In this document: positions 26,690-35,492 of the stretch, piece by piece
Layout of the letters: every line of letters starts with the position of its first letter
How positions within the stretch are numbered: the stretch's first letter is position 1
Origin: Alphaproteobacteria bacterium
Lineage (GTDB): Bacteria > Pseudomonadota > Alphaproteobacteria > JAUXUR01
Direction of reading: 5' to 3'
Assembly: GCA_030696155.1 (NCBI GenBank)
Contig: JAUYSY010000030.1
Location: 1-35,944 of the forward strand
DNA: 35,944 nucleotides
Notes under the pieces: generated by a model
What the model saw: only the letters and a program-made list of their open reading frames with translations
Database searches by the model: none
Told to the model about the DNA's origin: nothing
Made by a program: the position numbers and the translations under genes

Positions 26690-27742
26690 TTACAGATGCG
26701 ACAGAACCTCAAGAATTACCTTTACGATAAGTTCAGGTTGCTGATCAGGAACACCATGTTCACTATTATCAGCTATAATATGTTTACTCTGAGTAGAATG
26801 CTCTAAAAAATTTTTATGCAAACGAAGCATAATATTTTTACCTTTTGTAAAAATTTTAGCATATGTTATATCTTCATCATTATCATAAACTTTATTTTCA
26901 TCAAAAATTCGTGAATCTTTGCCTGCTGTTATAACAAAAATTGGCTTATCACCAAGATTTTTATTTAACCCCTTTAATTCTAAAGAGCTTTGAGAAATTG
27001 CCTGAGCCTCAAATCCTATAGACATATAGTGTTTATAACTCGTCTGTAATGCTACAATATAATCCCACTCTTCTTGCGTATACGGTTCTTTTCTAGGATA
27101 TTCCTCATAACTCTTTTTATAATCCAAAAAAGACCATATAGGAAAATATTTTTGCATAAATTCTCTTACAGAATCATTGAATTTAGGTTTTGGCCAAGGA
27201 AGCACGTCCATCTCAGATCTTTGATCTTCATGCACAGCCTCAACAAGAACAATACCTGCAACATTTTGGGGGTATAAAACTGCAAAAGTCCGCACATTCA
27301 TACCTCCAAAAGAATGACCAACTAATACATAAGGACCAGGAATATTAGATTTGTCTAAAAGTTTATTTAATTCATCTGCGTTTTTTTTAGATGTACGCGG
27401 CTTTGGACCTGAATCGCTTAGACCATGGCCAGCCCTATCATAGCTGCAGGTACGTGTAAACTTAGAAAGTTCACGCTGAACAAGCATCCAAGATGCATGT
27501 GTTCCATTCATCCCTCCATCTAAAATAACTGTAGGTCCTTTTGTATTAACTGGCCCAGAGCAATAAGCATATAACTTCAACCCATTACCAATATCAACTA
27601 ATTTTCCTGTACCATTTTTTGTTATGCTAATTGGCGCCAAAGGTATTGGATTATTTGTTGTAATATAAACATACCAGATAGAAAAACTAACAACAGCTAG
27701 CAATAGAACGGATATTATAGTAATTTTTGTAAATTTACGCAC
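26690..27742 (-). CDS. Membrane-anchored alpha/beta hydrolase
   Basis: 350 residues from GTG 27742, chosen because GAGG lies six bases before it; the frame opens at TTG 27754. A membrane helix at about 8-28 (ITIISVLLLAVVSFSIWYVY), then the hydrolase: VILDGGMNGTHASW, YDRAGHGLSD, the elbow LVGHSFGGMN (Ser near 144) and a late His in NSEHGVPDQQPELI. The catalytic part is likely on the outer face of the inner membrane. Substrate unknown. Confidence 0.88.
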   Translation of the reverse strand: MRKFTKITIISVLLLAVVSFSIWYVYITTNNPIPLAPISITKNGTGKLVDIGNGLKLYAYCSGPVNTKGPTVILDGGMNGTHASWMLVQRELSKFTRTCSYDRAGHGLSDSGPKPRTSKKNADELNKLLDKSNIPGPYVLVGHSFGGMNVRTFAVLYPQNVAGIVLVEAVHEDQRSEMDVLPWPKPKFNDSVREFMQKYFPIWSFLDYKKSYEEYPRKEPYTQEEWDYIVALQTSYKHYMSIGFEAQAISQSSLELKGLNKNLGDKPIFVITAGKDSRIFDENKVYDNDEDITYAKIFTKGKNIMLRLHKNFLEHSTQSKHIIADNSEHGVPDQQPELIVKVILEVLSHL

Positions 27743-27839
27743 TACATGCCTCAATTAATATAGAATTAAATCCTAAATTAGGGTCACACTTATATTTCTT
27801 TTAAACAACATTTTTTTTTATTTCTCATCGTAATTGATT

Positions 27840-28970
27840 TCAAAATCCCCAAACTAAGCTTTCCAAATCTTTTAAATTATGCACCTTACTTTTCCAATCC
27901 TCTATTCTCACTTGAATCTTCAAATTGCTGTATTTATGAAGCAGCATTAAGGCCATCAACTGATGACTCAGAGCTGGCGTCAACTCGTTTGAAGTATACC
28001 CATATGAATTTAAAAATTCTCTTAACAAAAGCTTATCCCCTTGTATCAAAAAAGCCCCTGGACCTAATAAATCATATTCAGGAAGACCCAACATGGAATC
28101 CCCAAAGTCAATCAACGCATCGATGTGCCAAACACCATCAGTTTGTTTTACGAGGAAATTCATAGGGGTATATTCACCTGTTAACAAAACGGGTTTTTCT
28201 ATTTTGATCAAAGAATCTTTCGTTGAATCGAGATAAGAAGGAATTTCCTCCAATAATGCATTTGAAAGACCAGCAGATCTATGCTGTTCTACACAAGAAT
28301 TGATTTGTTGCTGGATAAAGTGTTTCCAATGACAATCGATTTCTTCAAGTCCAGAAATTGGCAAAGAATGAACTTCCCGAATGAGGGATCCTAATTCTCG
28401 CATGATAATCATTTTATTATCATGATTCATTGCGTCCCAAAGTGTTTCTAAAAGCGTACCATTTAGTTGATCCATAATTATGTAGGGCCATCCAAAAATT
28501 TCACCCTCAGCCTTAATCGTTGGTGTTTTAACAGAAAGCTTACCTTGCAGATGTTTTAAAACCAAAAACTCATTTTTAAATTGGTCTAAGTGAAAGGGAG
28601 GAAAAATTTTAATGACTGTATCATCTCCATAAGCGAAAACAATATTTGTTCCTTCTGAAAAAAGCTTTAACGGCGCTTCAGGTAATTGATGAGTTTCAAT
28701 AATTTCTTTTGCAATAAAATTCCTAATATCAGCATCTCGTTTAAGAATTTCAAAATCTTCGAAAGAATGCGTAGATGAAAGAACGTCTTGTAGGTTAATC
28801 ATTTGATCTGTTCCTTTCTTTTTGGAGTCGCTGTTATGCAGCAAACTGGGATTTTCGTTTTCATTCATCACAACCGCGAAAGTGTAATCAGAGAAATAAT
28901 ACACGGTAAATAAAATAACAAGAGTTATTCGCCGGAGATTTTTCAGAGACGAGAAAATATATATAATCAT
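27840..28970 (-). CDS. APH-like kinase with possible N-terminal signal anchor
   Basis: 376 residues if it starts at ATG 28970, with a hydrophobic segment LRRITLVILFTVYYFS at 12-27. A second in-frame ATG at 28802 (MINLQDVLSS) has AAAGGA nine bases upstream and would give a 320-residue cytosolic kinase. The aminoglycoside phosphotransferase fold shows in LFSEGTNIVFAYGDDTVIKIF (nucleotide loop and Lys), YIIMDQLNG, the catalytic loop LLTGEYTPMNFLV and the metal loop ALIDFGDS. The loop normally reads H-G-D-x4-N; here it is T-G-E-x4-N, so the catalytic Asp is Glu. It could be a small-molecule kinase or an inactive relative. A drug-resistance role is not shown. Confidence 0.82.
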   Translation of the reverse strand: MIIYIFSSLKNLRRITLVILFTVYYFSDYTFAVVMNENENPSLLHNSDSKKKGTDQMINLQDVLSSTHSFEDFEILKRDADIRNFIAKEIIETHQLPEAPLKLFSEGTNIVFAYGDDTVIKIFPPFHLDQFKNEFLVLKHLQGKLSVKTPTIKAEGEIFGWPYIIMDQLNGTLLETLWDAMNHDNKMIIMRELGSLIREVHSLPISGLEEIDCHWKHFIQQQINSCVEQHRSAGLSNALLEEIPSYLDSTKDSLIKIEKPVLLTGEYTPMNFLVKQTDGVWHIDALIDFGDSMLGLPEYDLLGPGAFLIQGDKLLLREFLNSYGYTSNELTPALSHQLMALMLLHKYSNLKIQVRIEDWKSKVHNLKDLESLVWGF

Positions 28971-29443
28971 AGGGCTACCATAAAATTGGGTGCAAGATCA
29001 TGTGTAATATTGGATGGTTGAGAATTATTTACCATACATCAATTGTCCTTTTTCCTTAAATATAATTATAACCGATTTAAACTGTGATATTTTTAAACTA
29101 CCCATGATCTCATCGATAACAATAAAATCAAAATTTTTTTATTTAATGCTTGCGCGTGCAATCTTTGGAAAAGTTAGATTAAAATCAACGGTTATATGCG
29201 TTTATATAATAACCACTCTAACAAACTTCTGATATAAAAAAAAGAATGGACAATTTAATTGTCTATTAAAAAAAGGAAATGAACTTATACCATTTAAAAG
29301 CACTAAATTAAATAGGACATACAAATAAAATAAAAAAAATATAAAATTTTTTTATGTTGATACTAACTACATAATAATTTTATTGATTTTTATTTATAAT
29401 TAATTTAAAATATATTTATTATTAAAATTTTAGCGGGTTTGTT
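28971..29443. other. AT-rich divergent intergenic region
   Basis: About 470 bases between the APH-like gene and the F-box/LRR gene, very AT-rich. A 72-codon plus-strand frame (29014-29232) has no ribosome site and no family features. The stretch is expected to hold both promoters, but no convincing -35/-10 pair could be chosen among the many AT-rich matches. Confidence 0.5.
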
Positions 29444-31414
29444 GTGTATAGAATATTATCATTTCTTTTTCTTGTTACTTTTTTACTTTCATCGCCCTCT
29501 CATTCATGGAATCCTCTTGAGGAATCTGAAGAAGATGAAGATGTAGATATGTCATTTTCCTCCCAGCCTGAGAACATTGAAAAAAAAGATCCTGAAGAGT
29601 TAGAAGAAGTAAATTCCCATAAGGCAAAAAAACGCTCCATAAGCGCACTTTACGAAAATGGTAATGGAAGAGAAGAACCCGTTAAGAGACGACGTCTGAA
29701 TTCATATATAGAAAGCGTAAGTATATCAGAGGAACCTATTAGGCATTATTCAGAAGCTTCACAAAACCTTGAAGGAAATGTATCTGCAGATCACCCTATT
29801 TGTTACCTTGATAAATTACCTGCTGAATTAATAGTACACATTGCTCATTTCCTTCCCACAGATGATCAAAAAGAATTCTCCCTTATGTCCAAGAATATCT
29901 ATGGCTGTCTACAGCCAAAAGAAGTCGTTTATCATGAAAATTCGGCTGTTTTGCTGAAAAAAGAAATTGAACTTGCTTCTAGAAAAGGTTTTTTTGAAAA
30001 CCATAATGCTTTGAAATTAAAATTGGAAATTAAGCCCCAAACCGAAAAAGAATGGAATGCCCTTGGAAAAAAATTTCCTTATATTAAAGAATTGCATATA
30101 AGTGATATTCCTCTATCAAAAAACGATCTTATTTCACTATGTAAATCTTTTTATAACTTAAGATTACTCAGTTTACAAAAATGTTTAATCGACGTTGAAG
30201 GTTTGGCTGTTATTACTGAAAGCGCGAATATGAAGAATTTGGAAACGCTTCATATTGTTGGTAATTCTATGAGTGCTGTTGGGAATAATATAATTCGTGC
30301 TGAATGCGCTAAAATTATTGCTAGTAGCTCTCATATGGCTAATCTGAGAGAGCTTAACCTTGGTGTGAATATCATTGGGGCTGAAGGCGCTCAAGCTATT
30401 GCTTCAAGTCCGCATATGGTTAATCTGACAGATCTTAATCTCAGAGATAATCTTATTCATGATGCAGGGGCTCAATCTATTACGACAAGTCCATATATCA
30501 CTCATTTAAGAAAGCTTAATCTCCGAGGTAATAAAATTGGTCTTATAGGGGCTCAAGGACTTGCTTCAAGTATGTATATGGCTCATTTGAGAAAACTTGA
30601 TCTTGGGTTCAATAAAATTGGCGCTGAAGGAGCTCAAGCGATTGCTGCAAGCCCGTATATGCCTAATCTGATTAAGCTTAATCTCTGGGGCAATGGAATT
30701 GGTGATACAGGCGCTCAAGCGATTGCTGCAAGTCCGCATATGGCTAATCTGACCGATCTTAATCTCAGAGGTAACCTTATTCATGATGCTGGGGCTCAAG
30801 CGATTGCTACAAGTCCGCATATGGCTAATCTCAGAAAACTTAATCTTGGACTTAATAAAATAGGTGATACAGGCGCTCAAGCGATTGCTACAAGTCCGTA
30901 TATGGCTAATTTAAATAAGCTTATTCTCTGGGATAATCAAATGGGTGATGCAAGCGCTCAAGCGATTGCTACAAGTCCGCATATGGCTAATCTGAGAAAA
31001 CTTGATGTTGGAGTTAATAAAATTGGTGATGCAGGCGCTCAAGCGATTGCCACAAGTCCATATATGAGCCATTTAAGGGAGCTTCTTCTCTACAATAATA
31101 CAATTCATGATGCAGGCGCTCAAGCGATTGCTACAAGTCCATATATGAGCCATTTACAAGTGCTTAATCTCGACAATAATAAAATGAGTGATATTGGTGT
31201 TATAGCCATTGCTGAAAGCATGTATTTAAGAAATTTAAGAAAGCTGACTCTTAATTATAATAACATTACTAATTCAAGTGTTATTGCTATTGCCGATAGC
31301 TTGCATTTGAAGAATTTGAAGGAGCTTGGTATCACGTCCAAAACAATTCGACATTCATTTTTAATAGCTATGAAAAAAAATCTGAAGAGCAAAAATATTT
31401 TAATCTTACTTTAA
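29444..31414 (+). CDS. Exported F-box / leucine-rich-repeat protein, GALA-like
   Basis: 656 residues from GTG 29444. Signal peptide 1-21 (YRILSFLFLVTFLLSSPSHS). An acidic stretch (EESEEDEDVD), then basic patches KAKKRS (60-65) and PVKRRRL (79-85) spaced like a bipartite nuclear signal. Residues 120-158 match an F-box: YLDKLPAELIVHIAHFLPTD followed by DQKEFSLMSKNIYGCLQ, with the usual LPxELxxxIxxxL and S-x-x-xK-x-Y pattern. From about residue 298 run thirteen LRRs of exactly 27 residues, consensus MANLRKLNLxxNxIGDAGAQ followed by AIATSPx. The GAQAIA core resembles the GAxALA core of Ralstonia GALA F-box effectors, which recruit host Skp1 ubiquitin ligases. Those go through type III secretion; this one has a Sec signal. 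Host-ubiquitin mimicry is inferred. Confidence 0.85.
   Translation: MYRILSFLFLVTFLLSSPSHSWNPLEESEEDEDVDMSFSSQPENIEKKDPEELEEVNSHKAKKRSISALYENGNGREEPVKRRRLNSYIESVSISEEPIRHYSEASQNLEGNVSADHPICYLDKLPAELIVHIAHFLPTDDQKEFSLMSKNIYGCLQPKEVVYHENSAVLLKKEIELASRKGFFENHNALKLKLEIKPQTEKEWNALGKKFPYIKELHISDIPLSKNDLISLCKSFYNLRLLSLQKCLIDVEGLAVITESANMKNLETLHIVGNSMSAVGNNIIRAECAKIIASSSHMANLRELNLGVNIIGAEGAQAIASSPHMVNLTDLNLRDNLIHDAGAQSITTSPYITHLRKLNLRGNKIGLIGAQGLASSMYMAHLRKLDLGFNKIGAEGAQAIAASPYMPNLIKLNLWGNGIGDTGAQAIAASPHMANLTDLNLRGNLIHDAGAQAIATSPHMANLRKLNLGLNKIGDTGAQAIATSPYMANLNKLILWDNQMGDASAQAIATSPHMANLRKLDVGVNKIGDAGAQAIATSPYMSHLRELLLYNNTIHDAGAQAIATSPYMSHLQVLNLDNNKMSDIGVIAIAESMYLRNLRKLTLNYNNITNSSVIAIADSLHLKNLKELGITSKTIRHSFLIAMKKNLKSKNILILL
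30335..31387 (+). repeat. 81-bp tandem LRR-coding array (13 units)
   Basis: Thirteen in-frame units of 81 bases start at the codon for MANLRELNL at 30335. Several adjacent units are almost identical in DNA (GCTCAAGCGATTGCTACAAG recurs at least five times between 30790 and 31135), so the middle of the array was recently expanded or homogenised, whereas the first and last units have drifted. Confidence 0.9.
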
Positions 31415-31525
31415 TCATGATAACAAAAAAAATTAAAAAAGATTAAGATTATCGACAAAACAAAATGAAATAAGTTATTAAAAGGGATTTGAAAGACATG
31501 AACCCTACTGTGTGTCTAAAAAATA

Positions 31526-32824
31526 TTAAGCTACTTCAATCAAGACATTCAAATCAATAGATAGAAGTTGCATAAGATGTAACCAATTACCTTTAGCAAG
31601 ATTAACAATTCTATCAAGATCAGCAGAAAAATCTTGAATTAACGAATCATCAACAGAAAATTGATTGGGTATTTCATCCTTCAAACCTAAAGCAATTTCA
31701 TAAACTTCTTGAATTAATTTATTACGAAATTTAACATCATTAAGTTGATTCGTTAAGTCTTTCAATTGCTTAAAAGCTTCATATTTACAATCTAAATTCT
31801 TCGCATTTCTCGCTAATTCAAGAAGTATATTCACTGCGCTTTGAAAATAAAACCCAGTATCAATTTGATGATCATCATTTATACACCGTCTTATATAATA
31901 CAGAAGATTATTTGCTAAATAATATTTACAATATTCATTTTTTACATTTTTACACAATGACAATAGTAATTGGGGACTTATGTTTTTATATAATCCATAA
32001 CATTCCAAAAGTGAAGATGCTATACCAATTTTAGAATATTCAACTTCAAAAATTTTTTTTGATTGGTCTATACAAGATTGTTGTGATGGGTCCATAAAAA
32101 AATTACTAAATTTTTTGATCAAATTTTTAGCCACTAACGATACATCTTGCAACAACTTCTGCGACATTTCTTCGTTAAATTCTTTAGCTGTATCAAGCAA
32201 AAGCTTAACAGCACTAAATTGCAATTCTATGTCGTTCCCATATTGCAATAAATTAAATAACATATAGATTGCTTTATTTACAATAATCATTAAATTATTC
32301 CAACTATGATAATAATTTTTATAATTATTCATCATAAAAAATTCTAAAATCGATTTTGCTATCGAATATTTATATCTGTCACTTTGTTCATCTTTTGAAA
32401 GATCAAAAAGTAAATTTATATCTTCTCTAGAATATAAATTTGGACTCTCTGTCACACAAGGTGCTATCAAATCACGAATATTTCTGTGATCGAAATTTTG
32501 AATCAACTTTAAACCTAATTGCACCAAAGAAGACATATCTAAAAGCAAGTTCTCATTATACTTCCATATAAAGGAGAATGATTGTTGCCTCTGTTCTACG
32601 TCGGTCGCATGATTTCCATATTCAATAAATACATCATACATGTCTTTGTCTTCTGTATTCTTAAAAATTTCTCTAAGTTCATTAAACTTATTTAAATCAA
32701 ATGATTTTTTTTCAATTTTTTGTTCAGAAGAATCATTTTCTATATAAATGTTATCCCCATCAGCTGAAGCAGCAGATTTAATTGAAAAAACTAGAAAAAA
32801 AATGATGTGAAAAAACTTTTTCAT
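31526..32824 (-). CDS. Secreted helical protein of unknown function
   Basis: 432 residues. Signal peptide KKFFHIIFFLVFSIKSAASA; AAAGG lies before the ATG. The mature part is almost all helix, with many Leu/Ile-rich units of about 35-45 residues (for example LLQYGNDIELQFSAVKLLLD, NILLELARNAKNLDCKYEAF), like a HEAT or armadillo solenoid. No family is recognised. It lies convergent with the F-box/LRR gene, about 110 bases from it. Confidence 0.7.
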   Translation of the reverse strand: MKKFFHIIFFLVFSIKSAASADGDNIYIENDSSEQKIEKKSFDLNKFNELREIFKNTEDKDMYDVFIEYGNHATDVEQRQQSFSFIWKYNENLLLDMSSLVQLGLKLIQNFDHRNIRDLIAPCVTESPNLYSREDINLLFDLSKDEQSDRYKYSIAKSILEFFMMNNYKNYYHSWNNLMIIVNKAIYMLFNLLQYGNDIELQFSAVKLLLDTAKEFNEEMSQKLLQDVSLVAKNLIKKFSNFFMDPSQQSCIDQSKKIFEVEYSKIGIASSLLECYGLYKNISPQLLLSLCKNVKNEYCKYYLANNLLYYIRRCINDDHQIDTGFYFQSAVNILLELARNAKNLDCKYEAFKQLKDLTNQLNDVKFRNKLIQEVYEIALGLKDEIPNQFSVDDSLIQDFSADLDRIVNLAKGNWLHLMQLLSIDLNVLIEVA

Positions 32825-33067
32825 CGAAAACCTTTAGCTTTAATAATGATTAATAACACTCGATATGTAATTTATAATATACAAACTTAACTTAGATAGG
32901 TACTTCAGCAAAATAACTTCAATCTATTTTTATCGTTACTTGTCTTAATTTAAAATTTCTTCACTATAGATTCTAATACAAAAAAAATCTTAATCTACTA
33001 CCCAGCAAATCTCACTACATAGTATTAAAATTACACCACAGAATTAACACTTTTTCTTGCGTTAGTA

Positions 33068-33335
33068 AAGTAAAAAGATAATAAAAAAAGACCCAAAACT
33101 AATCACCCAGATCCATTCAACATTATCAATCTTAAAAAACATAAAAAAAAGAGCTAAAGCGATTAAGTTTGAGCTCTTTTTTGAAAGTAAGAAAAACAAT
33201 TATTGTAGACGTTGTAGATATAATTTCCGCGATCCAAAATGTAAAAAAGGAATAAAGAAGAATCGGAAAGATCAAGCCGATCGTCTAATTAGCAATAGCA
33301 AGCTAAATATATTGCTGTAAGTACGCATCTGTCCT
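33068..33335. repeat. Duplicated module, copy A (contains terminator)
   Basis: About 268 bases match 35646-35910 along their length with many single-base changes. Contents in order: a degenerate form of the hairpin seen in copy B; an AAAAAAGAGCT/AGCTCTTTTTT terminator at 33145-33182; ACAATTATTG; GGAATAAAGAAGAATCGGAA; and an AGCAATA/TATTGCT hairpin at the far end. It lies just after the 33396 gene (minus). The gap 32825-33067 is AT-rich with no gene. Confidence 0.8.
33145..33182. terminator. Bidirectional terminator (AGCTCTTTTTT type)
   Basis: An 11-bp stem AAAAAAGAGCT / AGCTCTTTTTT with a 16-base loop gives a T-run on both strands. Same loop core (AAAGCGATTAAG) as the copies at 34262 and 35718. 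Confidence 0.8.
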
Positions 33336-33384
33336 TTCTTGTAGATCCACTATTTCCAAGTACAAATATAATTTTTGTCATCAT
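33289..33384 (-). CDS. Possible 31-residue peptide inside the duplicated module
   Basis: ATG ATG at 33384 has AAGGAAG directly upstream and lies 11 bases after the stop of the 33396 gene. It reads MMTKIIFVLGNSGSTRKD then RCVLTAIYLACYC. In copy B the last 14 codons and the stop are kept (DRCVHTAMYLAYCY), but the start lies past the divergence point. Other frames are open too, so coding is uncertain. Confidence 0.3.
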   Translation of the reverse strand: MMTKIIFVLGNSGSTRKDRCVLTAIYLACYC

Positions 33385-33395
33385 TCTTCCTTAAT

Positions 33396-33932
33396 TTACC
33401 TCAATCTATTAAGCTCTTCCTCACTTCTTTTAGCGATATCCATTAAAAGGTGAATATCAGCATCAGACAAATGATCATCTAAGGATAAGAGGCGGATTTT
33501 ATATTGATATAAAAAAGTTCGGAGAAGTGCTGCTTTTTGAACACCACTGTTCTCTGATTGAAACATTTCTTTATAAAGCTTAACCATAATCTCATAAATA
33601 TCTTCAAAAGTTGCTCTTTGACTTTGCACTAAAATTAAATCAAACTCATGAGCTGCTGCTTTTTGAGGATCAAAACGAAGGGATGTTTGCTTTTTGACTT
33701 CTCCGTAAGCTTTCTCAAGGTCGGGAAGCATTTTATCTCGTAAAACTTTTTTATCCGATGAAGCACCTTCAGTCTCTAAAATCTTGATCGCTTGCATATA
33801 ATGCTGGGCAACAAGTTTTCGGTCTTCTACACCATAAAAGTAAGCAATATCACTTTCAAGCTTAAGGACTTTATCTGAGTTTATTTTTGTAAAATCAATG
33901 TTTTGTTTAGATGTAGCTGCGATTTTATTCAT
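33396..33932 (-). CDS. Unknown helical protein
   Basis: 178 residues, ATG with AAGGCG upstream. No signal peptide or membrane segment. Mostly amphipathic helix with TPR-like pieces (DRKLVAQHYMQAIKILETEG; FEDIYEIMVKLYKEMF). No family is recognised. It is followed by copy A of the duplicated module, including its terminator. Confidence 0.65.
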   Translation of the reverse strand: MNKIAATSKQNIDFTKINSDKVLKLESDIAYFYGVEDRKLVAQHYMQAIKILETEGASSDKKVLRDKMLPDLEKAYGEVKKQTSLRFDPQKAAAHEFDLILVQSQRATFEDIYEIMVKLYKEMFQSENSGVQKAALLRTFLYQYKIRLLSLDDHLSDADIHLLMDIAKRSEEELNRLR

Positions 33933-34041
33933 ATTAACGCCTTATTTTTTTTCCTAAAGAAAGAACCCCAACAAAGAGACATAAACTCTCCTACTTCTCG
34001 CGATCATATCAGCACCCATAAATATGAACAACCGCCCCCTT

Positions 34042-34217
34042 CCTACGTCCCGCGACTTGTTCGCGGGATCCAGGAAGCATATCGAAGGCTCTATTCTTAA
34101 TTAATAGTTATAACTTCTGCATAATGAATCCCGAGGATCTTGAAATAAAAAATATATTAAAACGTGATCTTAAGTTAAGTATTTTATGGATCCCGCGAAC
34201 AAGTCGCGGGACGTAGG
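34042..34217. repeat. MITE-like element with 31-bp perfect inverted arms
   Basis: Positions 34042-34072 and 34187-34217 are exact reverse complements (31 bp), and each arm is itself a hairpin (TCCCGCGA-CTTGT-TCGCGGGA). The 114-base interior is AT-rich and shares AATAGTTATAACT with the 5460-5571 element. It has no coding capacity. No target-site duplication could be made out. Confidence 0.9.
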
Positions 34218-34261
34218 AGGTTTGTAGTGCTTTCAAATTGTTTCACTATATGATGAAATAA

Positions 34262-34299
34262 AAAAAAGAGCTAAAGCGATTAAGCTATAGCTCTTTTTT
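34262..34299. terminator. Bidirectional terminator after the duplicated-domain gene
   Basis: AAAAAAGAGCT (34262-34272) pairs with AGCTCTTTTTT (34289-34299). It is followed by GAGAGTAAGTAAATAAAACA, the start of the same module as copies A and B, truncated at the 34337 gene. Confidence 0.85.
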
Positions 34300-34336
34300 G
34301 TGAGAGTAAGTAAATAAAACAATTATTTAGGCATTT

Positions 34337-35353
34337 CTATTGGATAATTGTGCATTTTCCATCCCTATCCCCAATAAATTTTGACAAATAAACTCTAGGT
34401 GATTGACCCCATCTGCGCCATAATTCGTCCTCCAACTGTGTAAGATAATTAAAATTTGCTTCTGCTGTAGAAATGACTTCAAGGTTTTTACTTTTTTTTA
34501 TAATTTTAAAAAGTTTTTTGCAAACAAACACATAATCTTTATATGTATCTTGCTGACGAATGCAAGGGTTATTAATCCAGTTATAAGCTTTAACCTTAAC
34601 AAGATCATCTTTTGTGTTCTTAGCTATGCGCTTTAACACATTAATAATCTGAGGATAATAATTCTCAGAAAGGAATGCCACTACACTTAAAGCCTTAGCA
34701 CATTCATCAATTAAAGCCTCATCCGACAAATTATTTGATACTAATATTTCTTGAAACTCTTCCCAAAAATCAATAAATTTTTGTTCTAAAAATTCAGTAG
34801 GATCATGATAAATATTGCCTTTACGATCCTTATAACACGAAACGCTATTAAAATTGGACAATCCAATTTCTTCAGTTTTCTTAAAATCACAAGAATCTAT
34901 AGCGGAACGCATTGCAATTGTAAGTGCTTTAGTGTTTTTACTAGTTTCAAGAATTTTTAAACATTCTAAAAAAACAAATTCACGATTATGATCATAACAA
35001 TCCCAATAAGCATTGGTGCAAATTTCTTCATAAACCATAGCTTTTTCAAAATCATCCTTTGTATCTTGGGCAAATTTTTTTAAAGCTTCAGCAATTTGAG
35101 GATAATAATTCTCAAAAGGTGATGGCATAGACCTTCGTGCTCTAGAACATTCTCTAATTAGATCTTCCGCCGACAAATTGTTTGATTTTAATATTTCTTG
35201 AAATTCATTCCAAACATTTAGCGCACATATTTGTATACGGTCACCAGATGTAATATTATAATCATCCTTTAAATCCTCCTTACCAGCAAAAGATAACTTG
35301 GATAAAAGAGCTAAGGATAACAAAGATATTTTGATAAGGTTACTGATAGACAT
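34337..35353 (-). CDS. Secreted protein with two tandem homologous domains
   Basis: 338 residues from ATG 35353, which has GGAG five bases upstream; the frame opens nine codons earlier. Signal peptide SISNLIKISLLSLALLSKLSFA. Residues 47-150 and 196-300 are two copies of one helical domain: WNEFQEILKSNNLSAEDLI against WEEFQEILVSNNLSDEALI, and ENYYPQIAEALKKFAQDTKD against ENYYPQIINVLKRIAKNTKD. The linker between has YKDRKGNIYHD. No family is recognised. A terminator lies 40 bases after the stop. Confidence 0.75.
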   Translation of the reverse strand: MSISNLIKISLLSLALLSKLSFAGKEDLKDDYNITSGDRIQICALNVWNEFQEILKSNNLSAEDLIRECSRARRSMPSPFENYYPQIAEALKKFAQDTKDDFEKAMVYEEICTNAYWDCYDHNREFVFLECLKILETSKNTKALTIAMRSAIDSCDFKKTEEIGLSNFNSVSCYKDRKGNIYHDPTEFLEQKFIDFWEEFQEILVSNNLSDEALIDECAKALSVVAFLSENYYPQIINVLKRIAKNTKDDLVKVKAYNWINNPCIRQQDTYKDYVFVCKKLFKIIKKSKNLEVISTAEANFNYLTQLEDELWRRWGQSPRVYLSKFIGDRDGKCTIIQ

Positions 35354-35492
35354 GTTTCTCCAACTTAATTTTTTAAACAATTTTTAACCAATTGATTTCA
35401 CTGTATAACATAACAAAATGTAGGCAACAAGTCATAAAGTGAAATAACTTAGAAGAACCATATGTTGAAAAGTATTTTAAAATCAAATAGTT

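Noticed and set aside
27840..28970. Aminoglycoside-resistance gene call
   Set aside because: The fold is APH-like, but the catalytic loop is altered and such folds phosphorylate many substrates.
29014..29232. 72-codon plus-strand frame
   Set aside because: AT-rich chance frame in the intergenic region without start signals or family match.
33068..33335. TGA read as Trp in the duplicated module
   Set aside because: One frame would continue through TGA with a plausible peptide, but the firm genes in the window use TGG for Trp and copy B has an extra stop; no sign of recoding.
33903..34100. 65-codon plus-strand frame running through the inverted arm
   Set aside because: It reads the dispersed repeat (YVPRLVRGIQEAYRR is a typical repeat translation) and has no start signal.
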